From contig NZ_BMTT01000001.1 of the NCBI RefSeq assembly GCF_014649815.1, positions 744,001 through 808,000 of the forward strand: a stretch of 64,000 nt of DNA. Direction: 5' to 3'. Each line of letters opens with the position of its first letter. Positions within the stretch are counted from its first letter, which is position 1. Below, piece by piece: positions 26,422-34,748 of this stretch. The translations under genes and the position numbers were made by a program. A model generated the notes under the pieces. It was not told the origin of the DNA. It worked only from the letters and a program-made list of their open reading frames with translations, and ran no database searches. The DNA comes from Streptomyces mutabilis. Lineage in GTDB: Bacteria; Actinomycetota; Actinomycetes; Streptomycetales; Streptomycetaceae.

Positions 26422-27432
26422 TCATCCTTGCGCCAGCTTCAGGGCGTACTCCGGCCACCACTCGCCGGCCTTCGGGCCGCCCTTGCACTCGCCGTCCGAC
26501 TCCCCCGGGCGCTTGACCCACAGGTAGGCGTCGACCAGGGGGTCGGCGGTCTTCGTGGTCGGGGTCTCGCCGAGAGCCCGGCCCGGCGGGTTGCACCAGC
26601 GTTCGCCCGGGTCGCCCTCGGTGTAGGGGCCGTTGCCGTTGCGGCTGGTGTCGATGACGAAGCGCTTGCCGCCGACCTTGGCCGAGAGCTGCTTGCCGTA
26701 GGCGATGGAGTCCTCGGTGGTGTAGAAGTTCGAGACGTTGACCGAGAAGCCGTCGGCCTGGTCTATGCCCGCCCACTTCAGCGGCTCGAAGATCTGGTCG
26801 GGGTGGCCCCAGCCGGCGTTGCCCGCGTCGAGGTAGACCTTGGTGTTCTTCAGCGCGGAGAGCTTGGCGATGGCGCCCTTGAGGAGGTCGTAGCGCTCCT
26901 CGTGGTACTGCTCCGGGGTGCAGCCGTCCACCAGGTGGAGCACCGCGTCCGGCTCCAGGATGACCGTCGCGGAACGGTCGCCGATGCCCTTGGCGACGCC
27001 GTCGATGAAGTCGCGGTAGGCGTTGCCGTCGGCGGCGCCACCACCCGAGTACTGGCCGCAGTCGCGGTGCGGGATGTTGTAGAGGACGAGGAGCGCGGTG
27101 CGGCCCGCCTCGTCGGCGGCTTCGGTGAAGCCCCGGGCCTGCTCCTCGGGGTTCTCGGGGCTGATCCACTCGCCGGTCGGCTGCTGGGCGATCTTGCGGA
27201 TCTGCTCGGCCTGGTCCTTCTTGTCGGACTTCTCCAGGGCCGCCAGCTGCTTGGCCGCGTTGCCGTCCGGGTTGACCCAGAACGGGTCCGCCTCCTTCGG
27301 CTGCTGCGTGATGCCGGCCCCCGCGTCCTTGGCCTTGTCCTTGCCCTCGTCGTCCCCGTCACCCGACGAGGAGCAGCCCGCGAGCAGCAGCGCCGCCCCC
27401 AGCACCACCGCGGACGCCCGCCTCGTGGACAT
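26422..27432 (-). CDS. cslZ: GH6 endo-beta-1,4-glucanase lipoprotein CslZ
   Basis: 336 residues from ATG 27432 (GGGGGG about nine bases upstream; ATG 27459 would add nine residues). Lipobox LLLAGC at 15-20 followed by an Asp/Lys linker. GH6 landmarks: TVILEPDAVLHL with the acid Asp, KVYLDAGNAGWGHPD, FSVNVSNFYTT, FVIDTSRNGNGP, WCNPPGRALG and AYLWVKRPGESDG. Cuts beta-1,4-glucan at the cell surface; being convergent with cslA-glxA, it probably trims or releases the CslA product. Equivalent genes are called cslZ. Confidence 0.9.
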   Translation of the reverse strand: MSTRRASAVVLGAALLLAGCSSSGDGDDEGKDKAKDAGAGITQQPKEADPFWVNPDGNAAKQLAALEKSDKKDQAEQIRKIAQQPTGEWISPENPEEQARGFTEAADEAGRTALLVLYNIPHRDCGQYSGGGAADGNAYRDFIDGVAKGIGDRSATVILEPDAVLHLVDGCTPEQYHEERYDLLKGAIAKLSALKNTKVYLDAGNAGWGHPDQIFEPLKWAGIDQADGFSVNVSNFYTTEDSIAYGKQLSAKVGGKRFVIDTSRNGNGPYTEGDPGERWCNPPGRALGETPTTKTADPLVDAYLWVKRPGESDGECKGGPKAGEWWPEYALKLAQG

Positions 27433-27538
27433 CGTTCCGGCCCCCCTGCTGCCGTACATCCAACCCCCCTGGGTGCACTGTTTCCGAGGCTCAATCCTGA
27501 CATACGCCTCCGGCACCCGCGTGGGTCCGGAAAACGGG

Positions 27539-28327
27539 CTAGCCGCCCGTCCCCGTGAGGTACGCCGAGACGACCACGTTGGCCGTGTAGCCGCCCGTGG
27601 CGGGGTCGAAGGTGCCGCCGCAGGTGATCAGGCGGAGTTCGGCGCGGCCGGTGTCGCGCGGGCCGTAGGCCTGCTGGGCGTCGAAGCCGTCGCGGGTGAG
27701 GACCTGGACGTCGTCGACGGTGAACTCGGCGACCTCGGCGTCCTCGCGGACCACGCGGATCGTCTCGCCGGGTTCCAGGGTGCTGACCTCGTAGAAGACG
27801 GCGGGCCGGGTCTCGGTGTCGACGTGGCCCACCAGGAGCGCGGTCCCGGCCGCTCCCGGCGTCACGCCGTCGGCGTACCAGCCGACGGAGCCGGGGCGGT
27901 CGAAGGGCGGTGGTTCGATGGCGCCCTTGGTGTCGAGGCCGCTGGCGAGGACCGGGGCCCGGATGTCGAGTTCGGGGATGTCCAGGCGCTGCGGCAGGGC
28001 GTCGCCGAGGGGCTCGTGGGCGGGCGGCAGCGGTATGTCGGGCGGTCGGCCGGCGGCCGCCATGTCGCCGGTGGTCGGCACGGATATGCCCTCGCGCACG
28101 TCGGTGGCCTCGCGGCCCCACAGCCACAGCCCGAGCAGCAGCACCGTCCAGGCGATGCCGGTCACCAGGCGGCCGCCGGGGGTGACGGGACCGATGGGGC
28201 CGACGGGGCGCTGCCGGTCCTGTTCGGGCGTGGTCGGCCCGTTCCCTTCACACGTGGTCGGACCGTGTCGCTCGGACGTGGTCGGTCCGTCTCGTTCGGG
28301 CGTGGTGGGTCCGTTCCGTTCGGACAT
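27539..28327 (-). CDS. Class-F-type sortase
   Basis: 262 residues from ATG 28327, which lies three bases beyond the stop of the upstream gene. One membrane helix (about 53-70). Sortase core: LDIPELDIRAPVLASGLD, GTALLVGHVD with His168, and RLITCGG with Cys236. Aligning to classical sortases puts Asn250 where the catalytic Arg of beta-8 is expected. Residues 5-36 are four copies of an 8-residue repeat (xGPTTxEx). A transpeptidase that would join surface proteins to the wall; the LAGTG protein at 30401 is a local candidate substrate, though class E sortases usually take that motif. Confidence 0.85.
   Translation of the reverse strand: MSERNGPTTPERDGPTTSERHGPTTCEGNGPTTPEQDRQRPVGPIGPVTPGGRLVTGIAWTVLLLGLWLWGREATDVREGISVPTTGDMAAAGRPPDIPLPPAHEPLGDALPQRLDIPELDIRAPVLASGLDTKGAIEPPPFDRPGSVGWYADGVTPGAAGTALLVGHVDTETRPAVFYEVSTLEPGETIRVVREDAEVAEFTVDDVQVLTRDGFDAQQAYGPRDTGRAELRLITCGGTFDPATGGYTANVVVSAYLTGTGG
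28220..28315 (-). repeat. Four tandem 24-bp repeats at the sortase N-terminus
   Basis: Encodes NGPTTPER, DGPTTSER, HGPTTCEG, NGPTTPEQ in succession; the repeats are coding and cytoplasmic. Confidence 0.8.
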
Positions 28328-28329
28328 GG

Positions 28330-28902
28330 TCAGTCCGTCCCGCGGCTCCGGCTGCGGACACCGCGCAGCGCGACGGCGACGGCGGCGATGCCCGCGAGCA
28401 CCAGGCCGGTCACGGTGTGCGCCGTGCCGGGGGGCTCGGGCCGGACCTCGTCGCGGGTGTCGGAGGCGGCGAGCCGTGCGGTGCCGCCGCCGCCCGCGTC
28501 GACGGGGGCGACGGGCGAGGCGGGTGCCGCCGGCCGCTGTCGCTCGGCGACGGTGACGGTGCCCTCGCGCGCGTCCTGGCCGCACTCGACCCGCACGACG
28601 TACGCGCCGGCCTCCATGGTGGAGCGGACCGTGCCGGCCCCGACGAGGGCGCCGTCGGAGCTCGACGGGGAGAGCTTCGCGTCGGAGACGAACGCCGCCG
28701 ACACGGCGACGGCCGTCTTCTCGGTGCAGTCGGGCACGCGGAGCCTCACGTCGCTGCCGGGCGCCGGGGAGGACGGTGACACCGAGACGCCCCCTCCGTC
28801 CGCCGGGTGGGCGGCGGGTGCGGCCGAGGCGAGCGGTGCGATCGGGGCGAGCACCGCGGCCGCCGCCGCTCCGGCGCAGAGAGTGACTTTCAGTGAGCCC
28901 AT
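28330..28902 (-). CDS. Secreted, C-terminally membrane-anchored hypothetical protein
   Basis: 190 residues, ATG 28902 with GGAGG upstream. Signal peptide (MGSLKVTLCAGAAAAAVLAP to ASA), an extracellular beta-type domain with two Cys (VPDCTEK and RVECGQD), a Pro/Ala linker, then a C-terminal hydrophobic helix (VTGLVLAGIAAVAVAL) and basic end. No LPxTG-like motif. Directly upstream of the class-F sortase with two bases between genes, a pairing common in Streptomyces. Function unknown. Confidence 0.8.
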   Translation of the reverse strand: MGSLKVTLCAGAAAAAVLAPIAPLASAAPAAHPADGGGVSVSPSSPAPGSDVRLRVPDCTEKTAVAVSAAFVSDAKLSPSSSDGALVGAGTVRSTMEAGAYVVRVECGQDAREGTVTVAERQRPAAPASPVAPVDAGGGGTARLAASDTRDEVRPEPPGTAHTVTGLVLAGIAAVAVALRGVRSRSRGTD

Positions 28903-29014
28903 CGTGTACCTCCAGTTACCTGGAGACTCCCCCGCGGGACCGGCCCCCGCATCCTGCGCGGGGGCCGGCGTGCTCCGAACGGGTTATACCGAGGAACGGC
29001 GCGTTTGAGGCGGC

Positions 29015-29794
29015 TCAGACCCGTTCGACGAGGTCCGCGATCGAGTCGACCACCTTGGACGGCCGGTACGGGAAGGCATCCACCTGCTCCGGCCGGGTCA
29101 GGCCGGTGAGGACGAGGAAGGTCTGCATCCCGGCCTCGATGCCGGCCAGCACGTCGGTGTCCATGCGGTCACCGATCATCGCGCTGGTCTCGGAGTGGGC
29201 ACCGATCGCGTTGAGGCCGGTGCGCATCATCAGCGGGTTGGGCTTGCCCGCGAAGTACGGCTGCTTGCCGGTCGCCTTGGTGATCAGCGCCGCCACCGCG
29301 CCGGTCGCCGGGAGCGGCCCCTCGGTGGAGGGGCCGGTCTCGTCGGGGTTGGTGCAGATGAAGCGGGCACCCGCGTTGATCAGCCGGACCGCCTTCGTCA
29401 TGGCCTCGAAGGAGTACGTGCGGGTCTCGCCGAGGACCACGTAGTCGGGGTCGTGGTCGGTGAGGATGTAGCCGATGTCGTGCAGGGCGGTGGTCAGGCC
29501 CGCCTCGCCGATGACGTACGCCGAGCCGCCGGGCCGCTGGTCGTCCAGGAACTTGGCGGTGGCCAGCGCCGAGGTCCAGATCGACTCGATCGGCACCTCC
29601 AGGCCCATGCGGCGCAGCCGGGCGTGCAGGTCGCGCGGGGTGTAGATGGAGTTGTTGGTGAGTACCAGGAAGGGTTTGCCGGACTCACGGAGCTTCTTGA
29701 GGAAGGCGTCGGCGCCGGGGATCGGCACACCCTCGTGGATGAGGACCCCGTCCATGTCGGTGAGCCACGACTCGATGGGCTTGCGGTTTGCCAT
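29015..29794 (-). CDS. HAD-IIA family phosphatase (NagD-like)
   Basis: 259 residues, ATG 29794 with AGGAG upstream. Motif I TDMDGVL (residues 12-18), motif II VLTNNS, motif III Lys in FAGKPNPLMM and motif IV MIGDRMDTDVLAG. The cap inserted between motifs II and III is that of subclass IIA. Cytoplasmic phosphohydrolase for a sugar or nucleotide phosphate; substrate unknown. Confidence 0.9.
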   Translation of the reverse strand: MANRKPIESWLTDMDGVLIHEGVPIPGADAFLKKLRESGKPFLVLTNNSIYTPRDLHARLRRMGLEVPIESIWTSALATAKFLDDQRPGGSAYVIGEAGLTTALHDIGYILTDHDPDYVVLGETRTYSFEAMTKAVRLINAGARFICTNPDETGPSTEGPLPATGAVAALITKATGKQPYFAGKPNPLMMRTGLNAIGAHSETSAMIGDRMDTDVLAGIEAGMQTFLVLTGLTRPEQVDAFPYRPSKVVDSIADLVERV

Positions 29795-29929
29795 GTCCGG
29801 GATCTCCTGCCTGCGTGGTCCGGCGTGCGCCCCAGCCTAAACAGAGCGGGATCTTGTGGGAACGGCCGTCTCGGCTTCCGGTCCTTCTCAGCTTCCGGTG
29901 GTTCCCTTCCAGGCATCGGTGTACGGGAC

Positions 29930-30230
29930 GGCAGCAGCGGCGGCAGCCCGACCCGCCACAGCACGTACGCCGGGGAGGCGCCGAGGGAGACGGCGGCCTG
30001 TTCGTGGCCGGGTCGAGGCGGTGATCGCCGCGGACACCGGCTCGGTAGGCGAAGGCGGTGACCAGGACGGAGCGGGCGATGATCACGATCCAGCGGGTGA
30101 GCACGAACAGGGCGTCCAGCACCCTGCGGTGCCACTGCTTCAGCGCCGCCGCGGCGAGCGCGGCCCAGGTGCCGGCCGCGAGGGCGAGGCGGACGGGGGC
30201 GCCCGGGTACTGGTCCTCGGGGTAGTCCAC
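29930..30230 (-). pseudogene. Remnant of an ABC-importer permease, several frameshifts
   Basis: Read on the minus strand, successive frames give parts of one permease: WIVIIARSVLVTAFAYRA (frame starting GTG 30230), SAAITA (second frame), LDPAT (first frame again) and EQAAVSLGASPAYVLWRVGLP (third frame, about 29941-30003). Joined they match the EAA-loop region of MetI-like permeases of the iron/thiamine type. At least three small indels are needed, and the rest of such a protein (about 500 residues) is missing. The 29795-30400 stretch holds no other convincing gene. Confidence 0.55.
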
Positions 30231-30400
30231 GGAGGGATGTTCGCAGTCGGGGGGTGACGGGGCGGCGGGCGGTCACGGGTGGCTTGGATGCCGGGGCCCG
30301 TGCGTGGCGCCGGCACCCGGGAAGCTGCCGTGACGGGGCTTCGGGTGCCCCGGGTGGGGGCGGCGCAGGGCGGTGGCGTCGGCGGGCGGGCGGGCGGTGG

Positions 30401-31285
30401 TCAGCGGCGTCGGCGGGCCAGCAGTACGGCCGCGCCGCCGGCGACGACCAGCAGGACGGTGGCGGCCAGGGTCGCGGCCGCCCTGCCCGGTCCCGTGCCG
30501 GCGAGTTCGTCGGCGGAGGGCAGGCCGGTGCTCCGGTCGTCCGGGGTGGTGGCGGCGGTGGGGGTGGCGGGGCCGGTGCTGTGGCCGGTGGCGGGGCCGG
30601 TGGTCTGCCCGGTGGACGGCTCGGCGCTCGGGTCGGCGTCCGGGGCGTCGGTTTCGTTCGGCGCGTCGGTCGAGTCGTCGTTGCGGATGCGGAAGCGGTA
30701 GTCGTTCGACTGGCCGATCCACTCGCCGTCGCCCCCGCGACGCTGGACGACGGCGGCGTTGGCGGTGACCTCGTTGGCCTCGGCGTCCGAGGCCAGCGCG
30801 AGCCGCACCTTGACGGTGAGGGTCTTGCCGGGGCCGACCGTGAAGCCGGGGAAGTCGTCGACCGCGTCTTCGCCGGCGCCTTCGCCGAACGCGCCGATCA
30901 GCTCGTCCCGGTCGGTGGCCTCCAGCTCCACGGGGTGCGGCCGGTCCCCGTCGTAGAACTCCAGGAGGGGCTGCGACGGTTCCAGCGCGCGCTTCTCGTC
31001 GACGAGGACGACGACCGGGTGGATGCCCTCGCAGCTGCGGGACGTGGTGTTGGTGAGGTCCAGGTACCAGGTGCCGTAGCCGCCGCCGGCCTCGTAGGCG
31101 GCGGGACCGCCGTGGAGGCGGGTGGTGAGGGGGAAGGTGTGGTCGTCGGGGGCCGTGCAGGCGGGCAGCGGCGCGCCGGGGTCCGCGTACGCGGGAGCGG
31201 CCGACACGGGGGCGGCCGACACGGAGGCGGCGAGGAGGGCGGCTGCCGCCGTCAGGCGGGGGGACGCGGGCGTGAACAGTCGCAT
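30401..31285 (-). CDS. Secreted surface protein with LAGTG sortase signal
   Basis: 294 residues from ATG 31285; no ribosome site is evident and GTG 31291 or ATG 31330 are possible starts. A signal peptide ends near SAAPAYA. The extracellular domain is beta-rich with two Cys (PLPACTAP, RSCEGIHP) and the segment GYGTWYLDLTNTTSRSCEGI; then a Thr/Pro/Asp spacer of about 60 residues. The C-terminus is a full cell-wall sorting signal: LAGTG at 261-265, a hydrophobic helix and RRRR. LAxTG is the class E sortase motif. Ligand or role unknown. Confidence 0.8.
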   Translation of the reverse strand: MRLFTPASPRLTAAAALLAASVSAAPVSAAPAYADPGAPLPACTAPDDHTFPLTTRLHGGPAAYEAGGGYGTWYLDLTNTTSRSCEGIHPVVVLVDEKRALEPSQPLLEFYDGDRPHPVELEATDRDELIGAFGEGAGEDAVDDFPGFTVGPGKTLTVKVRLALASDAEANEVTANAAVVQRRGGDGEWIGQSNDYRFRIRNDDSTDAPNETDAPDADPSAEPSTGQTTGPATGHSTGPATPTAATTPDDRSTGLPSADELAGTGPGRAAATLAATVLLVVAGGAAVLLARRRR

Positions 31286-31478
31286 GAACACATGAGCGTG
31301 CCGGTGGATCCCGGCTTCGGGCACCGCCATTCGGGCCACGACGCCCGGACGGCGGACGGACACCCCCCGATCGGCGGGCGGCGACCGGCGGACCGACCGT
31401 GCACTTTCGCGCCGGACGGCGCGAAAGTGGCGCGTTCGCGCGTTGCCGCTCTCCTCGGCGGGCCCCAGCCTGAAGGAG

Positions 31479-31492
31479 CGGGAGCGCTCCCA
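31479..31492. promoter_or_regulatory. CebR-type operator
   Basis: CGGGAGCGCTCCCA matches the CebR box TGGGAGCGCTCCCA at 13 of 14 positions, 20 bases before the sugar dehydrogenase start. CebR is the cellobiose-responsive LacI repressor of cellulose-use genes. Confidence 0.75.
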
Positions 31493-31511
31493 CACTACTG
31501 AAGGGACTGGA

Positions 31512-33074
31512 ATGGACACTACGGAAATCCGTAATTGTCATATACATGGCCATCCGAGGAGAGGTCGCCGTCCGGCACGTCTCCTGAGCGCCCTCCTCCT
31601 GCTCGTGCCGGCTCTCCTGCTGGCCACGCTCGCCCCCTCGCCCGCCGCGGCCGCGGAGCCGACCCCCGTCCCCCTGCCGTCGCTCGAGGCGACCACCACC
31701 CAGGTCGCCTCCGGCCTGCGCCGCCCCACCGCCCTCGTCGCCCCGGACGACGGCACGGACCGGCTGTTCATCACCGAGAAGCCCGGCCGGGTCCGCGTCT
31801 ACCACCCGGACACCGGCCTGGCCCCGGCCCCGCTGCTCGACATCACCGCGTCCGTGGACGAGTCGGGCAACGAGCGCGGCCTCCTCGGCATCGCCGTCCC
31901 GCCCGACTTCGCCGACAGCCGGGCCCTGTACCTGGCGTACACGGCGCTGCCCGACGGCGCCGTCACCCTCGCCCGCTACCGGCTCGACGAGTCCCGTCTG
32001 GAACCGCTGCTCTCCCAGCCGCACGCCGAGTACAGCAACCACAACGGCGGCCAGCTCGCGTTCGGCCCCGACGGCAACCTGTACTGGAGCATCGGCGACG
32101 GCGGCGGCTCCGGGGACCCCTTCCGCTCCGGGCAGCGACTGGACACCCTCCTAGGCAAGATCATGCGCATCGACGTGAGCCGCGCCTGCGCCCCGCTCGC
32201 CTACTGCGTCCCCGGCGACAACCCCTTCGTCGACACCCCCGGCGCCCGCGCGGAGATCTGGCTGTACGGCCTGCGCAACCCGTGGCGCTTCTCCTTCGAC
32301 GGCGCCGACGGGTCGATGTGGATCGGCGACGTCGGCCAGGGCCGCTGGGAGGAGATCGACCACCTCCCCGCCGGGCAGGGCGGACTGAACCTCGGCTGGT
32401 CCTGCTACGAGGGCCTGGAGAGGTTCGAGGGCGGCGACTGCGCGTCCGGCGGGCAGTACACCGAGCCGGTCTTCACCTACTCCCCGTACACCGGCGGCTG
32501 CTCGGTCATCGGGGGCCACGTCTACCGGGGCCGCGAGTACGCCGACCTGGTCGGCGGGGTCTACATCGCCACCGACTACTGCTCGTCCACCGTCTGGGCG
32601 CTGCGCCCGGACGGCAGGGGCGGCTACGAGCAGGCCGAGATCGGGGAGATGCCCACCCAGGTGACGTCGGTCGGCACGACCGTCGACGGGGAGTTCTACG
32701 TGGTCAACGACCTGCCGGGCGGCCTGCACCGGGTGTCGTTCACGCGGGAGGAGCCGGTCTGCCGGGTGGACCGGACGGTGACCGCCTGGGGCACCGGCAC
32801 GACGGTCGACCTCACGGTCACCAACACGGGCGACACCCCGGTGCGCGGGTGGACGCTCGCGTTCCCGCTGCCCCTCGGTCAGACCGTCGTGTCCGACTGG
32901 AACACGGAGCTGACCCAGGGAAGCAACACGATCTCGGCGGCCAACGCCCCGCACAACGCGACGATCGCGCCGGGCGCGAGCGTCACGCTGGGCTATCTCA
33001 CCGAGCACACCGGTGACGCGTCACCGCCGCCGCGGTTCACGCTGAACGGGGACGCGTGCGCGGTGGGCCGCTGA
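31512..33074 (+). CDS. Secreted PQQ-type glucose/sorbosone dehydrogenase with C-terminal CBM2
   Basis: 520 residues, ATG 31512 with GAAGGG upstream. A signal peptide with Arg-rich n-region ends SPAAAAEP. The six-bladed propeller shows GLRRPTALVAP, NERGLLGIAVPPDF, SNHNGGQLAFGPDGNLYWSIGDGG, GLRNPWRFSFD and LGWSCYEG, the usual GSDH features. The last ~105 residues (CRVDRTVTAWGTGTTVDLTV ... GWTLAFPLP ... SDWNTELTQGSN ... ATIAPGASVTLGYL) are a family 2 cellulose-binding module. Oxidises sugars, perhaps feeding electrons or peroxide to wall or cellulose oxidation. CebR-type operator implies induction on cellulose. Confidence 0.88.
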   Translation: MDTTEIRNCHIHGHPRRGRRPARLLSALLLLVPALLLATLAPSPAAAAEPTPVPLPSLEATTTQVASGLRRPTALVAPDDGTDRLFITEKPGRVRVYHPDTGLAPAPLLDITASVDESGNERGLLGIAVPPDFADSRALYLAYTALPDGAVTLARYRLDESRLEPLLSQPHAEYSNHNGGQLAFGPDGNLYWSIGDGGGSGDPFRSGQRLDTLLGKIMRIDVSRACAPLAYCVPGDNPFVDTPGARAEIWLYGLRNPWRFSFDGADGSMWIGDVGQGRWEEIDHLPAGQGGLNLGWSCYEGLERFEGGDCASGGQYTEPVFTYSPYTGGCSVIGGHVYRGREYADLVGGVYIATDYCSSTVWALRPDGRGGYEQAEIGEMPTQVTSVGTTVDGEFYVVNDLPGGLHRVSFTREEPVCRVDRTVTAWGTGTTVDLTVTNTGDTPVRGWTLAFPLPLGQTVVSDWNTELTQGSNTISAANAPHNATIAPGASVTLGYLTEHTGDASPPPRFTLNGDACAVGR

Positions 33075-33160
33075 GCGACGCCGGGGAGCCGCGGGGGCGG
33101 CGCCGTGGGCGGGACGGCACCGGCGGCGGCACCGGCGGCAGACGCGGGACGCCCGTCGGC

Positions 33161-33227
33161 CGGGCGCGCGGGGGCCGCCCCTCGTTACGCGCCCCGCCGT
33201 TGGTGCCGGGCGCGCGGGGGCCGCCCC
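33161..33227. repeat. Two 21-bp direct repeats, period 46
   Basis: The 21-base G+C block starting CGGGCGCGCGG and ending GGCCGCCCC occurs at 33161-33181 and 33207-33227. Each half contains GGGGC/GCCCC self-complementarity. Located between the convergent sugar dehydrogenase and ROK genes, where it may help stop transcription. Confidence 0.7.
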
Positions 33228-33228
33228 C

Positions 33229-34692
33229 TCACGCGTCCCCTCGCCCGAACAGCGGCGCGAGCAGCAGCTGGGCCGCTCCCTCCGCCACCCCGCGTGTCCC
33301 GCCGGGCGCGAGTCGCACCGGCACGGCGCCGTCGTGACCGCCCTCGCGACGGGCGCGGGCGTCGAGGACGGCGCCGACCCCGTGGACGAACGCCTCGGGG
33401 GCGGCGGCGACGGTACGGCCGCCGAGCAGGACCAGGTCGATGTCCAGCAGCCCGGCGAGGTTGGCGGCGCCCGCGCCCAGCACCCTGGCCGCCCCGGCCA
33501 GATCGCCGCGGGCGACGGCACCGAGGCACAGGGCCTCTATGCAGCCGCGGGCGCCGCAGGTGCAGGGCGGCCCGTCCAGCTGGATGACCTGGTGCCCGAA
33601 CTCGCCGGCGCCGGTCCGGGCGCCCCGGTGCACGCCCCCGCCGATCACGAGGCCGGCACCCAGTCCCGTACCGAGGTGCAGGTAGGCGAAGGAGCCGTCC
33701 TCTCCGCCGACGGCGAGGCCGAGCGCCGCCGCGTTGGTGTCCTTGTCCACGACGACCGGCACGCCGAGCCGCCGCGCCAGCGCGTCCCGCAACGGGAACC
33801 CGTCCCACTCCGGGAAGCCGGTGACCCGGTGCAGCACGCCCCGGACGTGGTCGAGCGGCCCCGGGAGGGCGACACCGAGGCCGAGGAAACCGGGGACGGC
33901 GGCGAACGCGCGGTCCGGCGGTGGCGGGGGGCCGTCCGGGCGGTGCGGGGTGTCGTCCGGCGACGGCGGGGTGCCCTCCGACCGGCCCGAGGTGCCGCCC
34001 GGCGACGGCGAGGCGCCCTCCGACCGGCCCGGAGCGCCGCCCGACGGCTCCGGGGCGCCGCCCAGCGCTCCCACGGCGCCCTCAGACGGCCGCAAGGTGT
34101 CCGCGACCAGCTCCCGGGCCGCCCGCGCCACTGCCTCCACCACGGCCTCCGCGCCCGCCCCCAGATCCAGCGCGGAACGCCGCTCACCCACCACGGCACC
34201 GTCTAGGTCGACCAGCACCGCCCGCAGCTCGTCCCGGTCCAGGTGCACGCCGAGCGCGTGGCCCGCCTCCGGGACCAGGCGCAGTACCGTACGCGGCTTG
34301 CCTCCCGTCGACGCACGGCGTCCGGCCTCGGCGGCGAGGCCGTCCTCACGGAGCCGGGCGGTGATCTTGCTGACCGCCTGCGGGGTGAGCCCGGTCCGCT
34401 CGGCGAGTTCCAGCCGGCTGATCCCCCCGGCACCGGCGGTGCGCAGCAGGTCGAGCACCAGCGCGGTGTTGTGGCTGCGCAGGGCGAGCAGGTTGGCGCC
34501 GCCCGCCGCACCCCGCATCCCGCCGCCCGCCGCGGGGACCGCGCCCGCACCCGGACCGGACCGCACACCCGAGCCCGAGCCCGAACCCGCCCGCACGCCC
34601 TCGACCGGCACGCCCGACCCCGCACCCGGGCCCGGCCCTCGCCCCACGCCCGCAGTACCCGTCCCCGTACCTCTGCCGTCGGTCCTGTTCAC
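33229..34692 (-). CDS. ROK-family transcriptional regulator with low-complexity insertions
   Basis: 487 residues, GTG 34692. The first 65 residues are Gly/Thr/Ser-rich. Winged HTH at about 68-140 (SRLELAERTGLTPQAVSKIT). The sugar-binding ROK domain has GLGVALPGPLD, VVDKDTNAAALG, YLHLGTGLGAGLVIGG and the zinc motif CTCGARGCIE. Residues 201-262, inside the ROK domain, are a Pro/Ser/Gly/Glu-rich insertion absent from ordinary members (usual length about 400). Divergent from the oxidoreductase at 34749, with a 27-bp inverted repeat between them that is the likely operator for both. Confidence 0.85.
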   Translation of the reverse strand: MNRTDGRGTGTGTAGVGRGPGPGAGSGVPVEGVRAGSGSGSGVRSGPGAGAVPAAGGGMRGAAGGANLLALRSHNTALVLDLLRTAGAGGISRLELAERTGLTPQAVSKITARLREDGLAAEAGRRASTGGKPRTVLRLVPEAGHALGVHLDRDELRAVLVDLDGAVVGERRSALDLGAGAEAVVEAVARAARELVADTLRPSEGAVGALGGAPEPSGGAPGRSEGASPSPGGTSGRSEGTPPSPDDTPHRPDGPPPPPDRAFAAVPGFLGLGVALPGPLDHVRGVLHRVTGFPEWDGFPLRDALARRLGVPVVVDKDTNAAALGLAVGGEDGSFAYLHLGTGLGAGLVIGGGVHRGARTGAGEFGHQVIQLDGPPCTCGARGCIEALCLGAVARGDLAGAARVLGAGAANLAGLLDIDLVLLGGRTVAAAPEAFVHGVGAVLDARARREGGHDGAVPVRLAPGGTRGVAEGAAQLLLAPLFGRGDA

Positions 34693-34715
34693 GCCCCCAT
34701 TGTCCCCGGCGCTTG

Positions 34716-34742
34716 CACTTTGGCAACACCGTTGCGAAAGTG
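34716..34742. promoter_or_regulatory. 27-bp inverted repeat, likely ROK operator
   Basis: CACTTTGGCAAC / ACC / GTTGCGAAAGTG; eleven of twelve positions pair. It starts 24 bases before the ROK start and ends six bases before the oxidoreductase ATG. Confidence 0.7.
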
Positions 34743-34748
34743 GGACGC

